A DNA stretch of 64,000 nt from Paenibacillus sabinae T27 (GCF_000612505.1 NZ_CP004078.1:1910001-1974000); one strand, 5' to 3'. Counted from the first letter of the stretch, positions 46,647 to 55,610 are shown. Program-made: numbers and translations. The notes: a model not told the origin generated them from the letters alone.

Positions 46647-47918
46647 TTGGACAAACAAAATAGCAAATATCGGTGGATTGTTTTTACAGCAGTATTGTTT
46701 ACCTATTTCCTGATTGTAAGTCAAAGGACGGCGCCGGGATTAATTACCGATCAATTGATGAAAGATTTCAATGTATCGGCATCTACCATCGGGCTTTTGA
46801 CCAGCATCCAATTTTTGGCCTATGCCAGCCTGCAAATTCCGATTGGGATTTTATCCGATCGTTACGGCCCTAACCTGTTCCTCATTGCAGGAGCGCTGCT
46901 GAATGGTCTGGGCACTTTAATTTACAGCGCTGCGCCGAACGAGTTCGTTCTGTTAGTTTCCCGGGCGCTGGTAGGCATGGGGGACGCGACGATTTGGGTC
47001 AATTTGGTTCTAATCCTGGGTCAATGGTTTAGAGTCAAAGAGTTTGTGGGATTGCTTGGCTTCGCAGGCATGGCGGGCAGTCTGGGCTTCTTGCTGGCAA
47101 CTTATCCTTTTTCGGCCTGGATTGCCTGGTCGGGCTGGAGGCCGCCATTTTTTACAGTCGGAATTTTACTCTGTCTTTGCGGGATTCTTCTTTATGTCGT
47201 ACTTGTCAAGCGGCCCAACCAGCTTTTCAAGGGCCATCCTGAGGCGGTTCTTCAGTCGGAACAAGAGCGGGTAAGAACATTCTTGATGTTAAAAAGGATA
47301 TTTTCGGATCGGCAAGCCTGGGCCACCTTTTTCTGCCATTTCGGGCTTGTCGGCACGTATGTCGGGTTTATCGGCTCGTGGGCGGTTCCTTACGGGATGC
47401 AGATGTACGGGATGTCGCGTTCGGAAGTAAGCCAGCTCATGATGATCGGACTTGTCGGGGCGATTGTTGGTGCTTCCCTGACCACCTGGATTGCCAACCG
47501 GCTGGAATCGATAAAGCGCCCCTATATGGTTGTTCATCTGGTCGTTCTCGTCAGCTGGATAGCGTTTCTGGTATTTGGCGGGAAACCGCCTTTCTTCATG
47601 CTTGCGGTTCTGTTCTTCATCATTGGCTATGGAAATGGGGCGAGCGCATTAACGTTTGCGGCTGTTCGTCAATCTTTTGCCATGCGAGAGGTTGGCGTCG
47701 TTTCGGGCTTTGCGAATACCGGAGGCTTTATCAGCGCGATCTTGCTCCCGAGCATCTACGGGAAGGTGCTGGATCATTTTCAACCGGTATCCAGCGGAGC
47801 GGGGTATACTTACGGGTTTATCATCCCGGTTGTGTTCGCCGCACTTGGGGTAATGGGCGGTTTTCTGCTAAGAGAACAGCGCAAGGAATCCTCAAAGGCA
47901 AGCGGGATGTCGGTTTGA
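46647..47918 (+). CDS. MFS transporter
   Basis: A 423-residue permease with 12 hydrophobic segments. The loop after helix 2 carries the MFS signature LQIPIGILSDRYGPNLFL, and there is a further typical GFAGMAGSLGFLLATYP. The group resembles the uncharacterised MFS proteins related to NarK/glucarate porters. The start is TTG 46647, about 10 nt after CAGGAG. The substrate cannot be read from sequence. The acetyltransferase gene follows 69 nt later. Confidence 0.85.
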   Translation: MDKQNSKYRWIVFTAVLFTYFLIVSQRTAPGLITDQLMKDFNVSASTIGLLTSIQFLAYASLQIPIGILSDRYGPNLFLIAGALLNGLGTLIYSAAPNEFVLLVSRALVGMGDATIWVNLVLILGQWFRVKEFVGLLGFAGMAGSLGFLLATYPFSAWIAWSGWRPPFFTVGILLCLCGILLYVVLVKRPNQLFKGHPEAVLQSEQERVRTFLMLKRIFSDRQAWATFFCHFGLVGTYVGFIGSWAVPYGMQMYGMSRSEVSQLMMIGLVGAIVGASLTTWIANRLESIKRPYMVVHLVVLVSWIAFLVFGGKPPFFMLAVLFFIIGYGNGASALTFAAVRQSFAMREVGVVSGFANTGGFISAILLPSIYGKVLDHFQPVSSGAGYTYGFIIPVVFAALGVMGGFLLREQRKESSKASGMSV

Positions 47919-47987
47919 TCCAAAGATGGAGTAAGGCATGAATCTTCAGATTCAGGTGACGGCAGGCGTGTCAAAGGGGGAAGCGGT

Positions 47988-48542
47988 TTGCATACCGGAA
48001 CGCAAGTCATCCAGACTGACAGAATTATACTAAGGCCATTTGTCATGCAGGATGCGGCGAGCATGCTTGGAAACTGGATTGGCGATGAAGAAGTTCAGGC
48101 AAACTACGGTGAACCCGTGTACGAAACGATCGAGTCCGTAAATGAGCTGCTGCACAAATGGATGATGTCTTATGCAAGACAGGATTTTTACAGGTGGGCC
48201 GTTGTGCTTAAAGAGAAGAATGAGTGCATTGGACTAATTGCCTTTTGTCATGTGGATGGCGCTCACCATGTTGCGGATATCGAATACTGCATTGGAAGGT
48301 CGTACCAAGGTCAGGGCTTTGCCACGGAGGCGCTGGCTTCGGTGATCCAATTTGTATTTGAACGAACCGGGTTGAATCGAGTTCAGGCCTTTCATCGGGG
48401 AAGAAACGTATCTTCCGGAAGAGTATTGCAGAAAGCTCGAATGAAATATGAAGGGATTCTAAGAAAAAGCTACTACTACAGCGAGACAGGCGAGTATGAT
48501 GATAAAGTTTATTACGGTGTGATCCGAAGCGACATCGTATGA
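47988..48542 (+). CDS. GNAT acetyltransferase (RimJ/RimL type)
   Basis: A 184-residue N-acetyltransferase. RIILRPFVMQDAASML is the typical RimJ/RimL start, and the acetyl-CoA loop is YCIGRSYQGQGFATEAL (pattern QGxGxA). NRVQAFHRGRNVSSGRVLQK follows. The start is a TTG at 47988 after AAGGGGGAAG. The substrate, whether a protein N terminus or a small amine, is unknown. Confidence 0.87.
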   Translation: MHTGTQVIQTDRIILRPFVMQDAASMLGNWIGDEEVQANYGEPVYETIESVNELLHKWMMSYARQDFYRWAVVLKEKNECIGLIAFCHVDGAHHVADIEYCIGRSYQGQGFATEALASVIQFVFERTGLNRVQAFHRGRNVSSGRVLQKARMKYEGILRKSYYYSETGEYDDKVYYGVIRSDIV

Positions 48543-48655
48543 TTATGCAGAGCCCAGCTTTTTTGAAAGTTGGAGGCTCTTGACGTCTATGGCGCGGCAT
48601 GGCATTGGATAACGTTTGTTTGTAAACGGCATGGGCAGATTTCCTATTAAGATCC

Positions 48656-48690
48656 GTCCCGATGATATTTGTATCATCGGGACTTTTCTT
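48656..48690 (+). terminator. Rho-independent terminator
   Basis: GTCCCGATGATA at 48656-48667 pairs perfectly with TATCATCGGGAC at 48672-48683, with a 4-nt loop and a T-rich tail. Confidence 0.9.
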
Positions 48691-48869
48691 TATTTAGCCA
48701 AGGAAGTTATGGAAGTTATGGATATGTCTCCAATAGGATAGGAGATGCAGCATCCAATCCGACAAATTTTTACGGGCTTAAACATGTGAGTAAACATGAC
48801 ATCGCAGGTGTACTAACGCTCAAAATCTCAATTTTTATGAATTAATGTGACATAATCTAACATAAAACC

Positions 48870-48940
48870 TTGACTATCGACAACTTTAGACTCTATACTT
48901 TATCAAATAATGAAGAAATGGTGACAATTTCGTCGAATTG
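48870..48940 (+). promoter_or_regulatory. Promoter and possible operator of the gntR-pxp operon
   Basis: TTGACT at 48870-48875, an 18-nt spacer and TATACT at 48894-48899 form a good sigma-A promoter. An imperfect palindrome CAATTTCGTCGAATTG at 48925-48940 lies just downstream of the start and could be the GntR operator. The rest of 48691-49018 contains a 9-bp tandem repeat (GGAAGTTAT twice near 48704) and no gene. Confidence 0.55.
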
Positions 48941-49018
48941 GATCCATTTTTTTAAATGAGGAGTGGGTGACTAAGAAGACTGGGCAAATTACCTTGACAA
49001 GAAGGGAGATTATCTGAC

Positions 49019-49684
49019 GTGAAGAATGAGGATAAGAATGACCGAGCGTACCATTATATTCGAAATGAGATTATTCAGGGGAAACTAAAACCTCTGGATA
49101 CAGTGGATCAAACCTTGATCGCGAAGCAGCTGGAATGCAGTCGTTTGCCAGTTCGTCAAGCATTGCTCAGGCTTTCCTTGGAGGGGTTGGTCACGTATGT
49201 GTCCAATAAAGGCGCGAAGGTAACGCCGCTTAGTATGGAGGATCTGGTAGAAATCTATAGCGCACGTATTTCTCTGGAGTCGATGCTTGCCAAAGTAGGC
49301 GCAAGAAAGTGCGAGTTGGGCCAGATTCTGGAGTTGAAAAGGCTGCTCGATGCAAAAAAAGTTGCTGTAGAAAAACAAGACTCGGTGCAATTTCTTCAGT
49401 TGGATGAACGTTTCCACGACGTACTTTACCGCGCTTCAGGTTACCTCTATATCTGTTCCTTGACGGATCAGCTCAGGCAGAGAGCGTTGCGTTATCTGCA
49501 TGTTTATGCGTCTTCGAGAGACCACCTTCAATCTTCATTGGACGAGCACACCCAAATTGTTGAGGCTATTCAAGCGAAAAAATACGAACTTGTCGGAGAA
49601 TTGATCAAGGCTCATATCGAGAAAGGTATGGAAGTATTGGCAAAAGAGATTTCAAATACCGATCATCTCAGAGAGGCGGAATAA
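49019..49684 (+). CDS. GntR family regulator (FadR/FCD type)
   Basis: A 221-residue regulator with an N-terminal winged helix (RAYHYIRNEIIQGKLKPLD, CSRLPVRQALLRLSLEGLV) and an all-helical FCD domain. The FCD metal-ligand pattern appears in LDERFHDVLYRASG and HTQIVEAIQAKK. The start is GTG 49019 after AAGGGAG. It heads the transporter and 5-oxoprolinase genes, so it probably senses 5-oxoproline or a related amino acid; this is inference. Confidence 0.9.
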   Translation: MKNEDKNDRAYHYIRNEIIQGKLKPLDTVDQTLIAKQLECSRLPVRQALLRLSLEGLVTYVSNKGAKVTPLSMEDLVEIYSARISLESMLAKVGARKCELGQILELKRLLDAKKVAVEKQDSVQFLQLDERFHDVLYRASGYLYICSLTDQLRQRALRYLHVYASSRDHLQSSLDEHTQIVEAIQAKKYELVGELIKAHIEKGMEVLAKEISNTDHLREAE

Positions 49685-49686
49685 GA

Positions 49687-50613
49687 ATGCGTAAACTATC
49701 CATGGTGATTATAGTCTTGGCAATTTGTACGGCTTTTGCTACTGCGTGCGGTAATAACGATAACTCCAGTTCTTCCAGCTCTCCTTCGGCTTCAAACGCT
49801 GCTCCATCGACTTCCTCTGATCCTGGTTCCAACACGGAAGCGTCCTCGTCTCCAGCTGTCACCTCGAAATTATTGGAAGAAGTTATTAAGAACAAAAAAA
49901 TCGAAATCGGAACTTCCAATGACGCACCTTGGTCTACGGTAACGGCGGAAGGAAAAGCGGAAGGGATCGTTCCTGATATTATTCGCGGCTTCTTGGATTA
50001 TATGAATGTCGATGCGGAGATTAGATCCACTGCAATGCCATTCGGCAGCATTATCCCATCCATTCAAAGCGGCCGGATTCAAATCGTGGGCGATGCAATG
50101 TATAAAACGGCTGAACGCCAAGAACAAATCGACTTTACGGACATCCTGTTCTACAATCCAGAAGCACTTGTTGTGAAGAAAGGAAATCCGCAAAATATCA
50201 AATCGCTGGAAGACTTAGGCGGTAAAGCGGCAGGGACGTATGAAGGCACGACATGGATTGATACGCTCAATAATATCAAGGGAGCAGACGGCTCCAAGGT
50301 TAAGGTGAACGTCTATCCTACGATTCAGGATGTCATGGCGGATGTGGAAAGCGGACGTTTGGCGGCCGCTCTGGTCGATTCCTCCGTATCAAGTTATGCG
50401 ATCAGCCAAAACCCGAATCTGAATCTTGAATTGGTTCCCGAGTACTCTCCGGACAAGACAGCGGTAGCGAACGGGCTTGGTATAGCTAAAGGAGATCCCG
50501 AATTCATTACCTTGTTTAACCAATATTACGCACAGGCTTTGAGCAGCGGTGAGGTTAAAGCGATATTTGAGAAATGGGGATTAACACCTGCTGATTATTG
50601 GATTAATAAGTAA
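49687..50613 (+). CDS. Amino-acid ABC transporter substrate-binding lipoprotein
   Basis: A 308-residue family 3 solute-binding protein. The signal peptide ends in a lipobox with Cys21 (FATAC). It is followed by a Ser/Ala/Pro-rich linker to about residue 55, then the binding domain (IEIGTSNDAPWSTV, GRIQIVGDAMYKTAERQEQIDF). It starts 3 nt after the gntR stop and is followed by a hairpin, the permease and the ATPase. The ligand is probably a small amino-acid-like compound; 5-oxoproline is suggested by the operon. Confidence 0.9.
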   Translation: MRKLSMVIIVLAICTAFATACGNNDNSSSSSSPSASNAAPSTSSDPGSNTEASSSPAVTSKLLEEVIKNKKIEIGTSNDAPWSTVTAEGKAEGIVPDIIRGFLDYMNVDAEIRSTAMPFGSIIPSIQSGRIQIVGDAMYKTAERQEQIDFTDILFYNPEALVVKKGNPQNIKSLEDLGGKAAGTYEGTTWIDTLNNIKGADGSKVKVNVYPTIQDVMADVESGRLAAALVDSSVSSYAISQNPNLNLELVPEYSPDKTAVANGLGIAKGDPEFITLFNQYYAQALSSGEVKAIFEKWGLTPADYWINK

Positions 50614-50639
50614 GGATAGTCGAATCATCAGATAACAAT

Positions 50640-50688
50640 CCCCCCTCTGCGAGCAAAGGTTTCACGACCAATCTTGGCAATAGGGGGG
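50640..50688 (+). other. Intercistronic hairpin between binding protein and permease genes
   Basis: CCCCCCT at 50640-50646 pairs with AGGGGGG at 50682-50688 around a 35-nt loop, without a T-run. Such hairpins often protect the upstream mRNA and give the binding protein higher expression than the permease. Confidence 0.45.
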
Positions 50689-50710
50689 AAAAGGGAAGGA
50701 GTGAGGTGGG

Positions 50711-51370
50711 GTGCAAAATGAATTAATAGCGAATTTAATTGACTGGGCGCCCAAGCTGGGCAGTGGACTTTGGAAGACGATCTTGCTGACGTTAGTGAGT
50801 TTCCCTATCGCACTTGTTATAGGTTTGCTTCTTGCGATGCCGCGGATCGGGAAGCGCCGTATTCGCATCTTATCCATTCCGGCCGGAATTATTGTCGAAG
50901 TGATCCGAGGCACGCCGCTTATTCTCCAATTATTTTATATCTACTTTGTTCTTCCTTATATGGGCATACGCTTTGATCCGTTTCAAGCGGGCATTCTCGG
51001 ACTGGCTTTGAATTATGGCGCGTACTTAAGTGAAGTTTACCGTTCCGGCATTGAAGCAATCCCTCGTACGCAGTGGGAAGCTGCCAAAGCTTTGAATATG
51101 AGTTGGGCGAAGACGATGCGTCTGGTTATTTTGCCGCAAACCCTGCGTGTCATTATGCCGTCACTTGGGAATTATTTGGTCTCTCTATTTAAGGATAGTG
51201 CGCTGGCGTCGACGATCTCTGTGACGGAATTGATGTTTGCCGGAAGATTGCTGTCTTCGGACACCTTCCAATATATAACGATCTATACTGCTGTTTTTAT
51301 CATTTACTTCATTATCAGTTATCCTGCAATGATCGGTGTTCGTATGCTTGAGAAAAAACTGGCTCGCTAA
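50711..51370 (+). CDS. Amino-acid ABC transporter permease
   Basis: A 219-residue inner-membrane component of the HisM/GlnP type with five hydrophobic segments. It has the PAAT family segment VIRGTPLILQLFYIYFVLP and the EAA loop GIEAIPRTQWEAAKALNMSW. The start is GTG 50711, about 9 nt after AAGGAG. It is probably a homodimer with the ATPase encoded next. Confidence 0.93.
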   Translation: MQNELIANLIDWAPKLGSGLWKTILLTLVSFPIALVIGLLLAMPRIGKRRIRILSIPAGIIVEVIRGTPLILQLFYIYFVLPYMGIRFDPFQAGILGLALNYGAYLSEVYRSGIEAIPRTQWEAAKALNMSWAKTMRLVILPQTLRVIMPSLGNYLVSLFKDSALASTISVTELMFAGRLLSSDTFQYITIYTAVFIIYFIISYPAMIGVRMLEKKLAR

Positions 51371-51397
51371 ACGAACCTATGGAGAGGGGCGATTGTG

Positions 51398-52210
51398 ATG
51401 GCAACGAAGCATAAGCCGGGTAAAGAAACGGTAATCGCGCTGGATAACATTCATAAGTGTTTCGGCTCTGTAGAGGTACTGCGGGGTGTTTCGCTTGAAG
51501 TAAAAGCGGGAGAGGTTGTGTCGATCATCGGTCCGAGTGGATCGGGTAAGACAACCCTTCTGCGGACAATAAACGGGATTGAGACCATTAATCAAGGGAC
51601 AATTAACGTTAAGGGCATAACGCTGACTAGCGATGCAAGTTCACAGGCGCTGAATGAGATTCACAGTAAAGTGGGCATGGTTTTTCAATCCTATAATTTA
51701 TTTCCTCATCTCACGATTCTACGCAACATTACACTGGCGCCGATTCACGTGAATCGGGTGAATAAGAAGGATGCGGAAGCCGAAGCGCTTCGCTTGCTTG
51801 AAGTTGTTGGGTTGCGGGAGAAGGCGAATAACTATCCGAGCCAATTATCCGGAGGCCAACAGCAGCGCGTTGCGATTGCCAGGGCGCTGGCCATGCATCC
51901 GGATATTATGCTATTTGACGAGGTGACTTCTGCGCTGGATCCTGAGCTTGTGGGGGAAGTGCTGCTTGTCATGCGTAAGCTTGCGGAGGGTGGAATGACC
52001 ATGATCTTGGTGACGCACGAAATGAAATTTGCGGAAGAAGTGGCAGATCGCGTCATCGTAATGGACAAGGGTGTCATTGTCGAACAGGGGCCTGCGAAAG
52101 AAGTGTTCGCTCATCCGAAGACAGAAAGAACGGCCAAGTTTCTGCGCCGTGCTCTCCAGCAGGACTGGTTGGAAGATGTTCAGGAAATACAAGTGGCTGA
52201 AAGATCTTAA
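51398..52210 (+). CDS. Amino-acid ABC transporter ATP-binding protein
   Basis: A 270-residue ATPase of the GlnQ/HisP type with Walker [11 protein letters not shown]-loop [12 protein letters not shown], signature LSGGQQQR, Walker [15 protein letters not shown] and the H-loop [22 protein letters not shown] at 51381-51389 favours the ATG at 51398 over the GTG just before it. It is the last component of the importer and is followed by pxpA after 46 nt. Confidence 0.94.
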   Translation: MATKHKPGKETVIALDNIHKCFGSVEVLRGVSLEVKAGEVVSIIGPSGSGKTTLLRTINGIETINQGTINVKGITLTSDASSQALNEIHSKVGMVFQSYNLFPHLTILRNITLAPIHVNRVNKKDAEAEALRLLEVVGLREKANNYPSQLSGGQQQRVAIARALAMHPDIMLFDEVTSALDPELVGEVLLVMRKLAEGGMTMILVTHEMKFAEEVADRVIVMDKGVIVEQGPAKEVFAHPKTERTAKFLRRALQQDWLEDVQEIQVAERS

Positions 52211-52256
52211 AATAACGTTCTATTATCGTCTCGCGCTAAGGGGGGAGGTTCAAAGA

Positions 52257-53024
52257 ATGAAGGCTTACATCGATATTTGTTCCGATCTGGGAGAGGGCTA
52301 TGGAAACTACAAGGTCGCTGATGATCAGGCGTTATTGGAAGTGGTCAGTTCGGCTAATATCGCTTGCGGGTTCCATGCCGGGGATCCGCGTACGATGAAT
52401 GCGGCGGTAGCGCAAGCGGTGAAGATGGGAGTTGGCATCGGTGCCCATCCTGGTTTTCCGGACCTGGTGGGATTCGGAAGAAGGGACATGGAATTAACCC
52501 CGTTAGAAATCATAACGGATACACTTTATCAGATAGGTGCTTTAAGTGCTTTTGCCAAGGCACACGGGGGCAGCTTGCAGCATGTATTTCCTCACGGCGT
52601 ATTGGGAAACCGGGTGAATTACGATCGGAAATACGCTGAGGCGTTCGTTGAAGCGATCGTTAAGTATGATCCTTCCTTGATCGTGATGACCGATCCGGGG
52701 GAGCTTGCGAATATTGCCGAGCAGCGCGGGCTCAAAATTGCCTACTCAATCTATGCCGATCGCGCGTATAACGTAGACGGATCCCTTGTCTCCCGGAGTA
52801 TTGAAGGAGCTGTCATTCATGAACCTGAAGTCGTTGTGGAAAGATGCCTGCGGATGGTGCTTGAACGAAAAGTGACCGCAATTACGGGGAAGGAAATTGA
52901 AGTTCACGGCCATACGTTGGTCGTTCACGGGGATACAGCGGGCTCGCTTGAGCTGGCGCTTAAAATTAAAGAGACTTTAAAGAATCACGGAATCGGCGTT
53001 ATGCCCCTTGGGAAGTGGTTGTAG
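52257..53024 (+). CDS. pxpA: 5-oxoprolinase subunit PxpA (LamB/YcsF family)
   Basis: A 255-residue protein starting MKAYIDICSDLGEGYGNY. It shows NIACGFHAGDPRTM and GIGAHPGFPDLVGFGRR, the hallmarks of YcsF/PxpA. With PxpB and PxpC it forms the ATP-dependent 5-oxoprolinase that opens 5-oxoproline to glutamate. A frame extends upstream to 52071 inside the ATPase gene, but AAGGGGGGAGG at 52239-52249 sets the ATG at 52257. Confidence 0.94.
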   Translation: MKAYIDICSDLGEGYGNYKVADDQALLEVVSSANIACGFHAGDPRTMNAAVAQAVKMGVGIGAHPGFPDLVGFGRRDMELTPLEIITDTLYQIGALSAFAKAHGGSLQHVFPHGVLGNRVNYDRKYAEAFVEAIVKYDPSLIVMTDPGELANIAEQRGLKIAYSIYADRAYNVDGSLVSRSIEGAVIHEPEVVVERCLRMVLERKVTAITGKEIEVHGHTLVVHGDTAGSLELALKIKETLKNHGIGVMPLGKWL

Positions 53025-53084
53025 ATTTGTGGAGACCCTTCAGATGATAGGCTGAGGTTCTATGGAATCGGGAGGTCCGCCTAA

Positions 53085-53535
53085 ATGACTGATAATGTAC
53101 TGGTGGTGGACCGTAAGCCTTCCGTTAAGGAGTATTTGAGCTTGCGCAAAGCAGTAGAGTTTCAACTAATGCCGGAGGATTCGGTTGCGCGAGGCCTGGA
53201 TAACTCTCTGTTTGCCGTTTGCGCCGTATCCTCGGGTCGTATTGTGGGGATGGCAAGAGTGATCGCGATGGCGGCACTTGCTTCTATGTTCAAGATGTTC
53301 TCGTTCTCCCTGAATTTCAAGGGAGGGGAATGGGGCTCGAATTATGGAACGCATCATGGATTATATCGGCAAGAATGCCTGCCAAAGCGCCGTTGTCGGG
53401 CTGATGTCAACAAAAGGGTTAGAGCATTTCTATGAAAGATACGGCTTCTGGAAAAGGCCGACGGAACAATTCGGAAACGGGATGATCCAATTCTGGGGCG
53501 AAACCATGCACCCGGTGAAAGATTTGAAGGGCTAG
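53085..53535 (+). pseudogene. GNAT acetyltransferase with two frameshifts
   Basis: Three overlapping frames read as one acetyltransferase. Frame one gives MTDNVLVVDRKPSVKEYLSL to GRIVGMARVI. A second frame gives GGTCFYVQDVLVLPEFQGRG (acetyl-CoA loop). A third gives MERIMDYIGKNACQSAVVGL to HFYERYGFWKRP. Each junction is repaired by adding one base, near 53270 (ATCG to ATCGG) and near 53343 (TTATGG to TTAATGG). The ATG at 53085 has a GGGAGG site. It is decayed, or the sequence has errors here. It sits between pxpA and pxpB. Confidence 0.8.
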
Positions 53536-53551
53536 TCCGGAGGTGAAGGCT

Positions 53552-54289
53552 TTGGCTTCTCAGCTTGTTTCTCACAAGAACTTGAAATATGTTCCGCTAG
53601 GAGATCAGACGCTGGTGGTGCAATTCGAGAATAAGATCTCGATTGAGGTTAACCGAGGCGTTCAAGCTTTTGCAAACTTGATCAAGAGCCGGAAGATTTC
53701 GGGAATCGTTCAGTTGATAATTACCTTTAACAGCTTGGCCATTTGTTACGATCCGGTCAGGATCAGCTTCTATAAATTGGCGGATACAATCCGGGGGTTG
53801 GAAGACCAGATCTCCGAAGATCACGCCATTCCAAGCAAAACGATCCATGTTCCCGTCGTATTCGGCGGAGAATACAGTCCCGACTTGGACGAGGTGTCCG
53901 CCAGAACCGGATTAAGTCCGGAACAAGTGATCCAAACCTTATATTCCAAACCCTATTACGTGTACATGGTTGGATTTGTAGACGGGACGCCCTATTGCGG
54001 CGATATTGACGAGAGACTGGTGCTTCCCAGACGCTCCAATCCCCGGGTCAAGGTCAGAAAGGGGGCGGTAGCCATTGCAATGAACCAAACCTCTCTCTAC
54101 ACCATCGAGTCTCCGGGAGGGTGGCACTTGCTGGGTTGGACTCCGATGGAAGTCTTTAATCCCTATCAGGAAAGGCCATGCGCACTTGTTGCGGGGGATT
54201 ACCTGCAATATGTGCCTATTTCAGCCGATGAATCGGAACGGTGGGATGATCAAAGACAGAGAGAGTGGGATCGGGAATGGAATTCGTAA
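53552..54289 (+). CDS. pxpB: 5-oxoprolinase subunit PxpB (KipI family)
   Basis: A 245-residue protein of the allophanate hydrolase subunit 1/KipI family. It has VPLGDQTLVVQFE, SISFYKLADTIRG-like segments, YMVGFVDGTPYCGDID and PGGWHLLGWTPMEVF. GGAGGTGA at 53538-53545 overlaps the GTG at 53543 and favours the TTG at 53552 (MASQLVSHKN). Its 3' end overlaps pxpC by 13 nt. In Bacillus the relative KipI also inhibits the sporulation kinase KinA; the pxp context argues for the enzyme role. Confidence 0.92.
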   Translation: MASQLVSHKNLKYVPLGDQTLVVQFENKISIEVNRGVQAFANLIKSRKISGIVQLIITFNSLAICYDPVRISFYKLADTIRGLEDQISEDHAIPSKTIHVPVVFGGEYSPDLDEVSARTGLSPEQVIQTLYSKPYYVYMVGFVDGTPYCGDIDERLVLPRRSNPRVKVRKGAVAIAMNQTSLYTIESPGGWHLLGWTPMEVFNPYQERPCALVAGDYLQYVPISADESERWDDQRQREWDREWNS

Positions 54290-55239
54290 AAGTAGTTAAA
54301 CCCGGTTTCTTCACAACCGTCCAGGATTTGGGGCGTCTCCAATACCAGAATCTTGGCATATCCACCTCTGGAGCCATGGACGGTTTGTCTTTGCGTCTGG
54401 CCAATTTATTGGTGGGGAATGATGAAGAAGACGCAGCCTTAGAGGCAACATTAATCGGCCCCAAATTAAGATTTGCTGCAGACGGGGTGATTGCAATTAC
54501 AGGCGGAGATTTGTCTCCAGCGCTGAACGGCATCCCGGTACCGATGTGGAAATCTATTCGTATTCGCCAGGATGACGAGCTGAGCTTTGGCAATTGTGTT
54601 ACTGGCTGCAGAGCATACATCTCAATTGCGGGCGGAATTGAAGTACCTCCCATTATGGGAAGCCGTTCGACATATTTTCGAGGCCATTATGGAGGGCATG
54701 AGGGCAGGGCATTGAAGATTGGCGATGAAATTCCGATAGGCAACTGCCGCTTTAATCTCTATGATATCGAGGGAAGAAGATTACAGCCAGGCGCCATTCC
54801 CGACTATCGAACGGATCGGCCTATACGTTTTATTCCGGGACCGCAAGCAGATGCGTTTACCCAAGAATCGTTCGAATGGTTTACTTCCAGGCCCTATGAC
54901 GTTACCAACGAATCGGATCGAATGGGGTATCGATTGCAGGGACAACAATTAGAGCATGTGAATGGAGCGGATATCATTTCCGATTTTATCACAGTCGGTT
55001 CCATCCAAGTTCCCGCAATTGGACAACCAATTATTCTGATGGCGGATTGCCAGACGACAGGTGGTTATACCAAGATCGGAGTTGTGATCAGCGTTGATCT
55101 TCCCTATGTCGCCCAGAAAAAGCCCCGGGATCAAATTCGATTTGAAGCTGTGGATGTAACATATGCGCAAGAGCTGTATGCGAAGCGGGAAAAAATGATT
55201 TCAGGCCTTAAGCTGCTTAATCGAATGCTGCTTGTGTAG
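54277..55239 (+). CDS. pxpC: 5-oxoprolinase subunit PxpC (KipA family)
   Basis: A 320-residue protein of the allophanate hydrolase subunit 2 family, with VVKPGFFTTVQDLGRLQYQ, STSGAMDGLSLRLANLLVGN, GSRSTYFRGHYGGHEGRAL and DCQTTGGYTKIGVV near the end. Together with PxpA and PxpB it makes up the oxoprolinase. ATG 54277 is taken in preference to the GTG at 54265; both lie within pxpB, so translation is coupled. A terminator follows. Confidence 0.93.
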   Translation: MEFVKVVKPGFFTTVQDLGRLQYQNLGISTSGAMDGLSLRLANLLVGNDEEDAALEATLIGPKLRFAADGVIAITGGDLSPALNGIPVPMWKSIRIRQDDELSFGNCVTGCRAYISIAGGIEVPPIMGSRSTYFRGHYGGHEGRALKIGDEIPIGNCRFNLYDIEGRRLQPGAIPDYRTDRPIRFIPGPQADAFTQESFEWFTSRPYDVTNESDRMGYRLQGQQLEHVNGADIISDFITVGSIQVPAIGQPIILMADCQTTGGYTKIGVVISVDLPYVAQKKPRDQIRFEAVDVTYAQELYAKREKMISGLKLLNRMLLV

Positions 55240-55275
55240 GGTTATTTGTGTTCCTTTTTTGGGTTACTATTTATG

Positions 55276-55301
55276 TCTCTCCTATTCGGGGAGATTTTTT
55301 T
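55276..55301 (+). terminator. Rho-independent terminator after pxpC
   Basis: TCTCTCC at 55276-55282 pairs with GGGGAGA at 55288-55294 (one G-U), then seven T. Confidence 0.85.
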
Positions 55302-55379
55302 ATTGATTGACGGTAAAGATGGGAACCGGCGTGAGCCAAAGTATCGATTGATCATCCGGCTCAGGCTGCAGTTTTCTTT

Positions 55380-55422
55380 TCTACATAATATCTACATAAC
55401 TTTGAGCTACTATTGAAGTAAT
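55380..55422 (+). promoter_or_regulatory. Possible Pho-box-like promoter of the 31-residue peptide gene
   Basis: TCTACA occurs at 55380-55385 and again at 55391-55396, an 11-bp step like the Pho boxes elsewhere in this window, each one base from TTTACA. TTGAGC (55402) is on the same lattice, and AGTAAT at 55417-55422 is a weak -10 at the same 9-nt gap. This is suggestive only. Confidence 0.3.
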
Positions 55423-55448
55423 AATTGGTTTGGTTAGGAGGTGTCTTA

Positions 55449-55544
55449 ATGATAGGCTTAGCTTTAGCTCAATGCATTCATGCATGCGGTGCAACGGGTA
55501 CCGAACTGGCTGATTGTATTTTAATGATGTTAGGGGCAAAATAA
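55449..55544 (+). CDS. Small peptide of 31 residues, unknown function
   Basis: ATG at 55449 follows AGGAGGTG at 55436-55443 with a 5-nt gap, one of the best ribosome sites in the window. The product is MIGLALAQCIHACGATGTEL followed by ADCILMMLGAK: hydrophobic, with three cysteines (residues 9, 13, 23) and one Lys at the end. A strong terminator begins 14 nt after the stop, so it is a complete one-gene unit. It could be a membrane-active or signalling peptide. I do not recognise a family. Confidence 0.6.
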   Translation: MIGLALAQCIHACGATGTELADCILMMLGAK

Positions 55545-55557
55545 TTTAATGCACCAT

Positions 55558-55610
55558 AAAGGCAAAAGCACTCGCATGACTATCCAGTCAGGGGTGCTTT
55601 TGCCTTTTTT
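55558..55610 (+). terminator. Strong terminator after the small peptide gene
   Basis: AAAGGCAAAAGCAC at 55558-55571 pairs perfectly with GTGCTTTTGCCTTT at 55594-55607. An inner TGACT/AGTCA stem is nested, and T follows. Confidence 0.92.
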
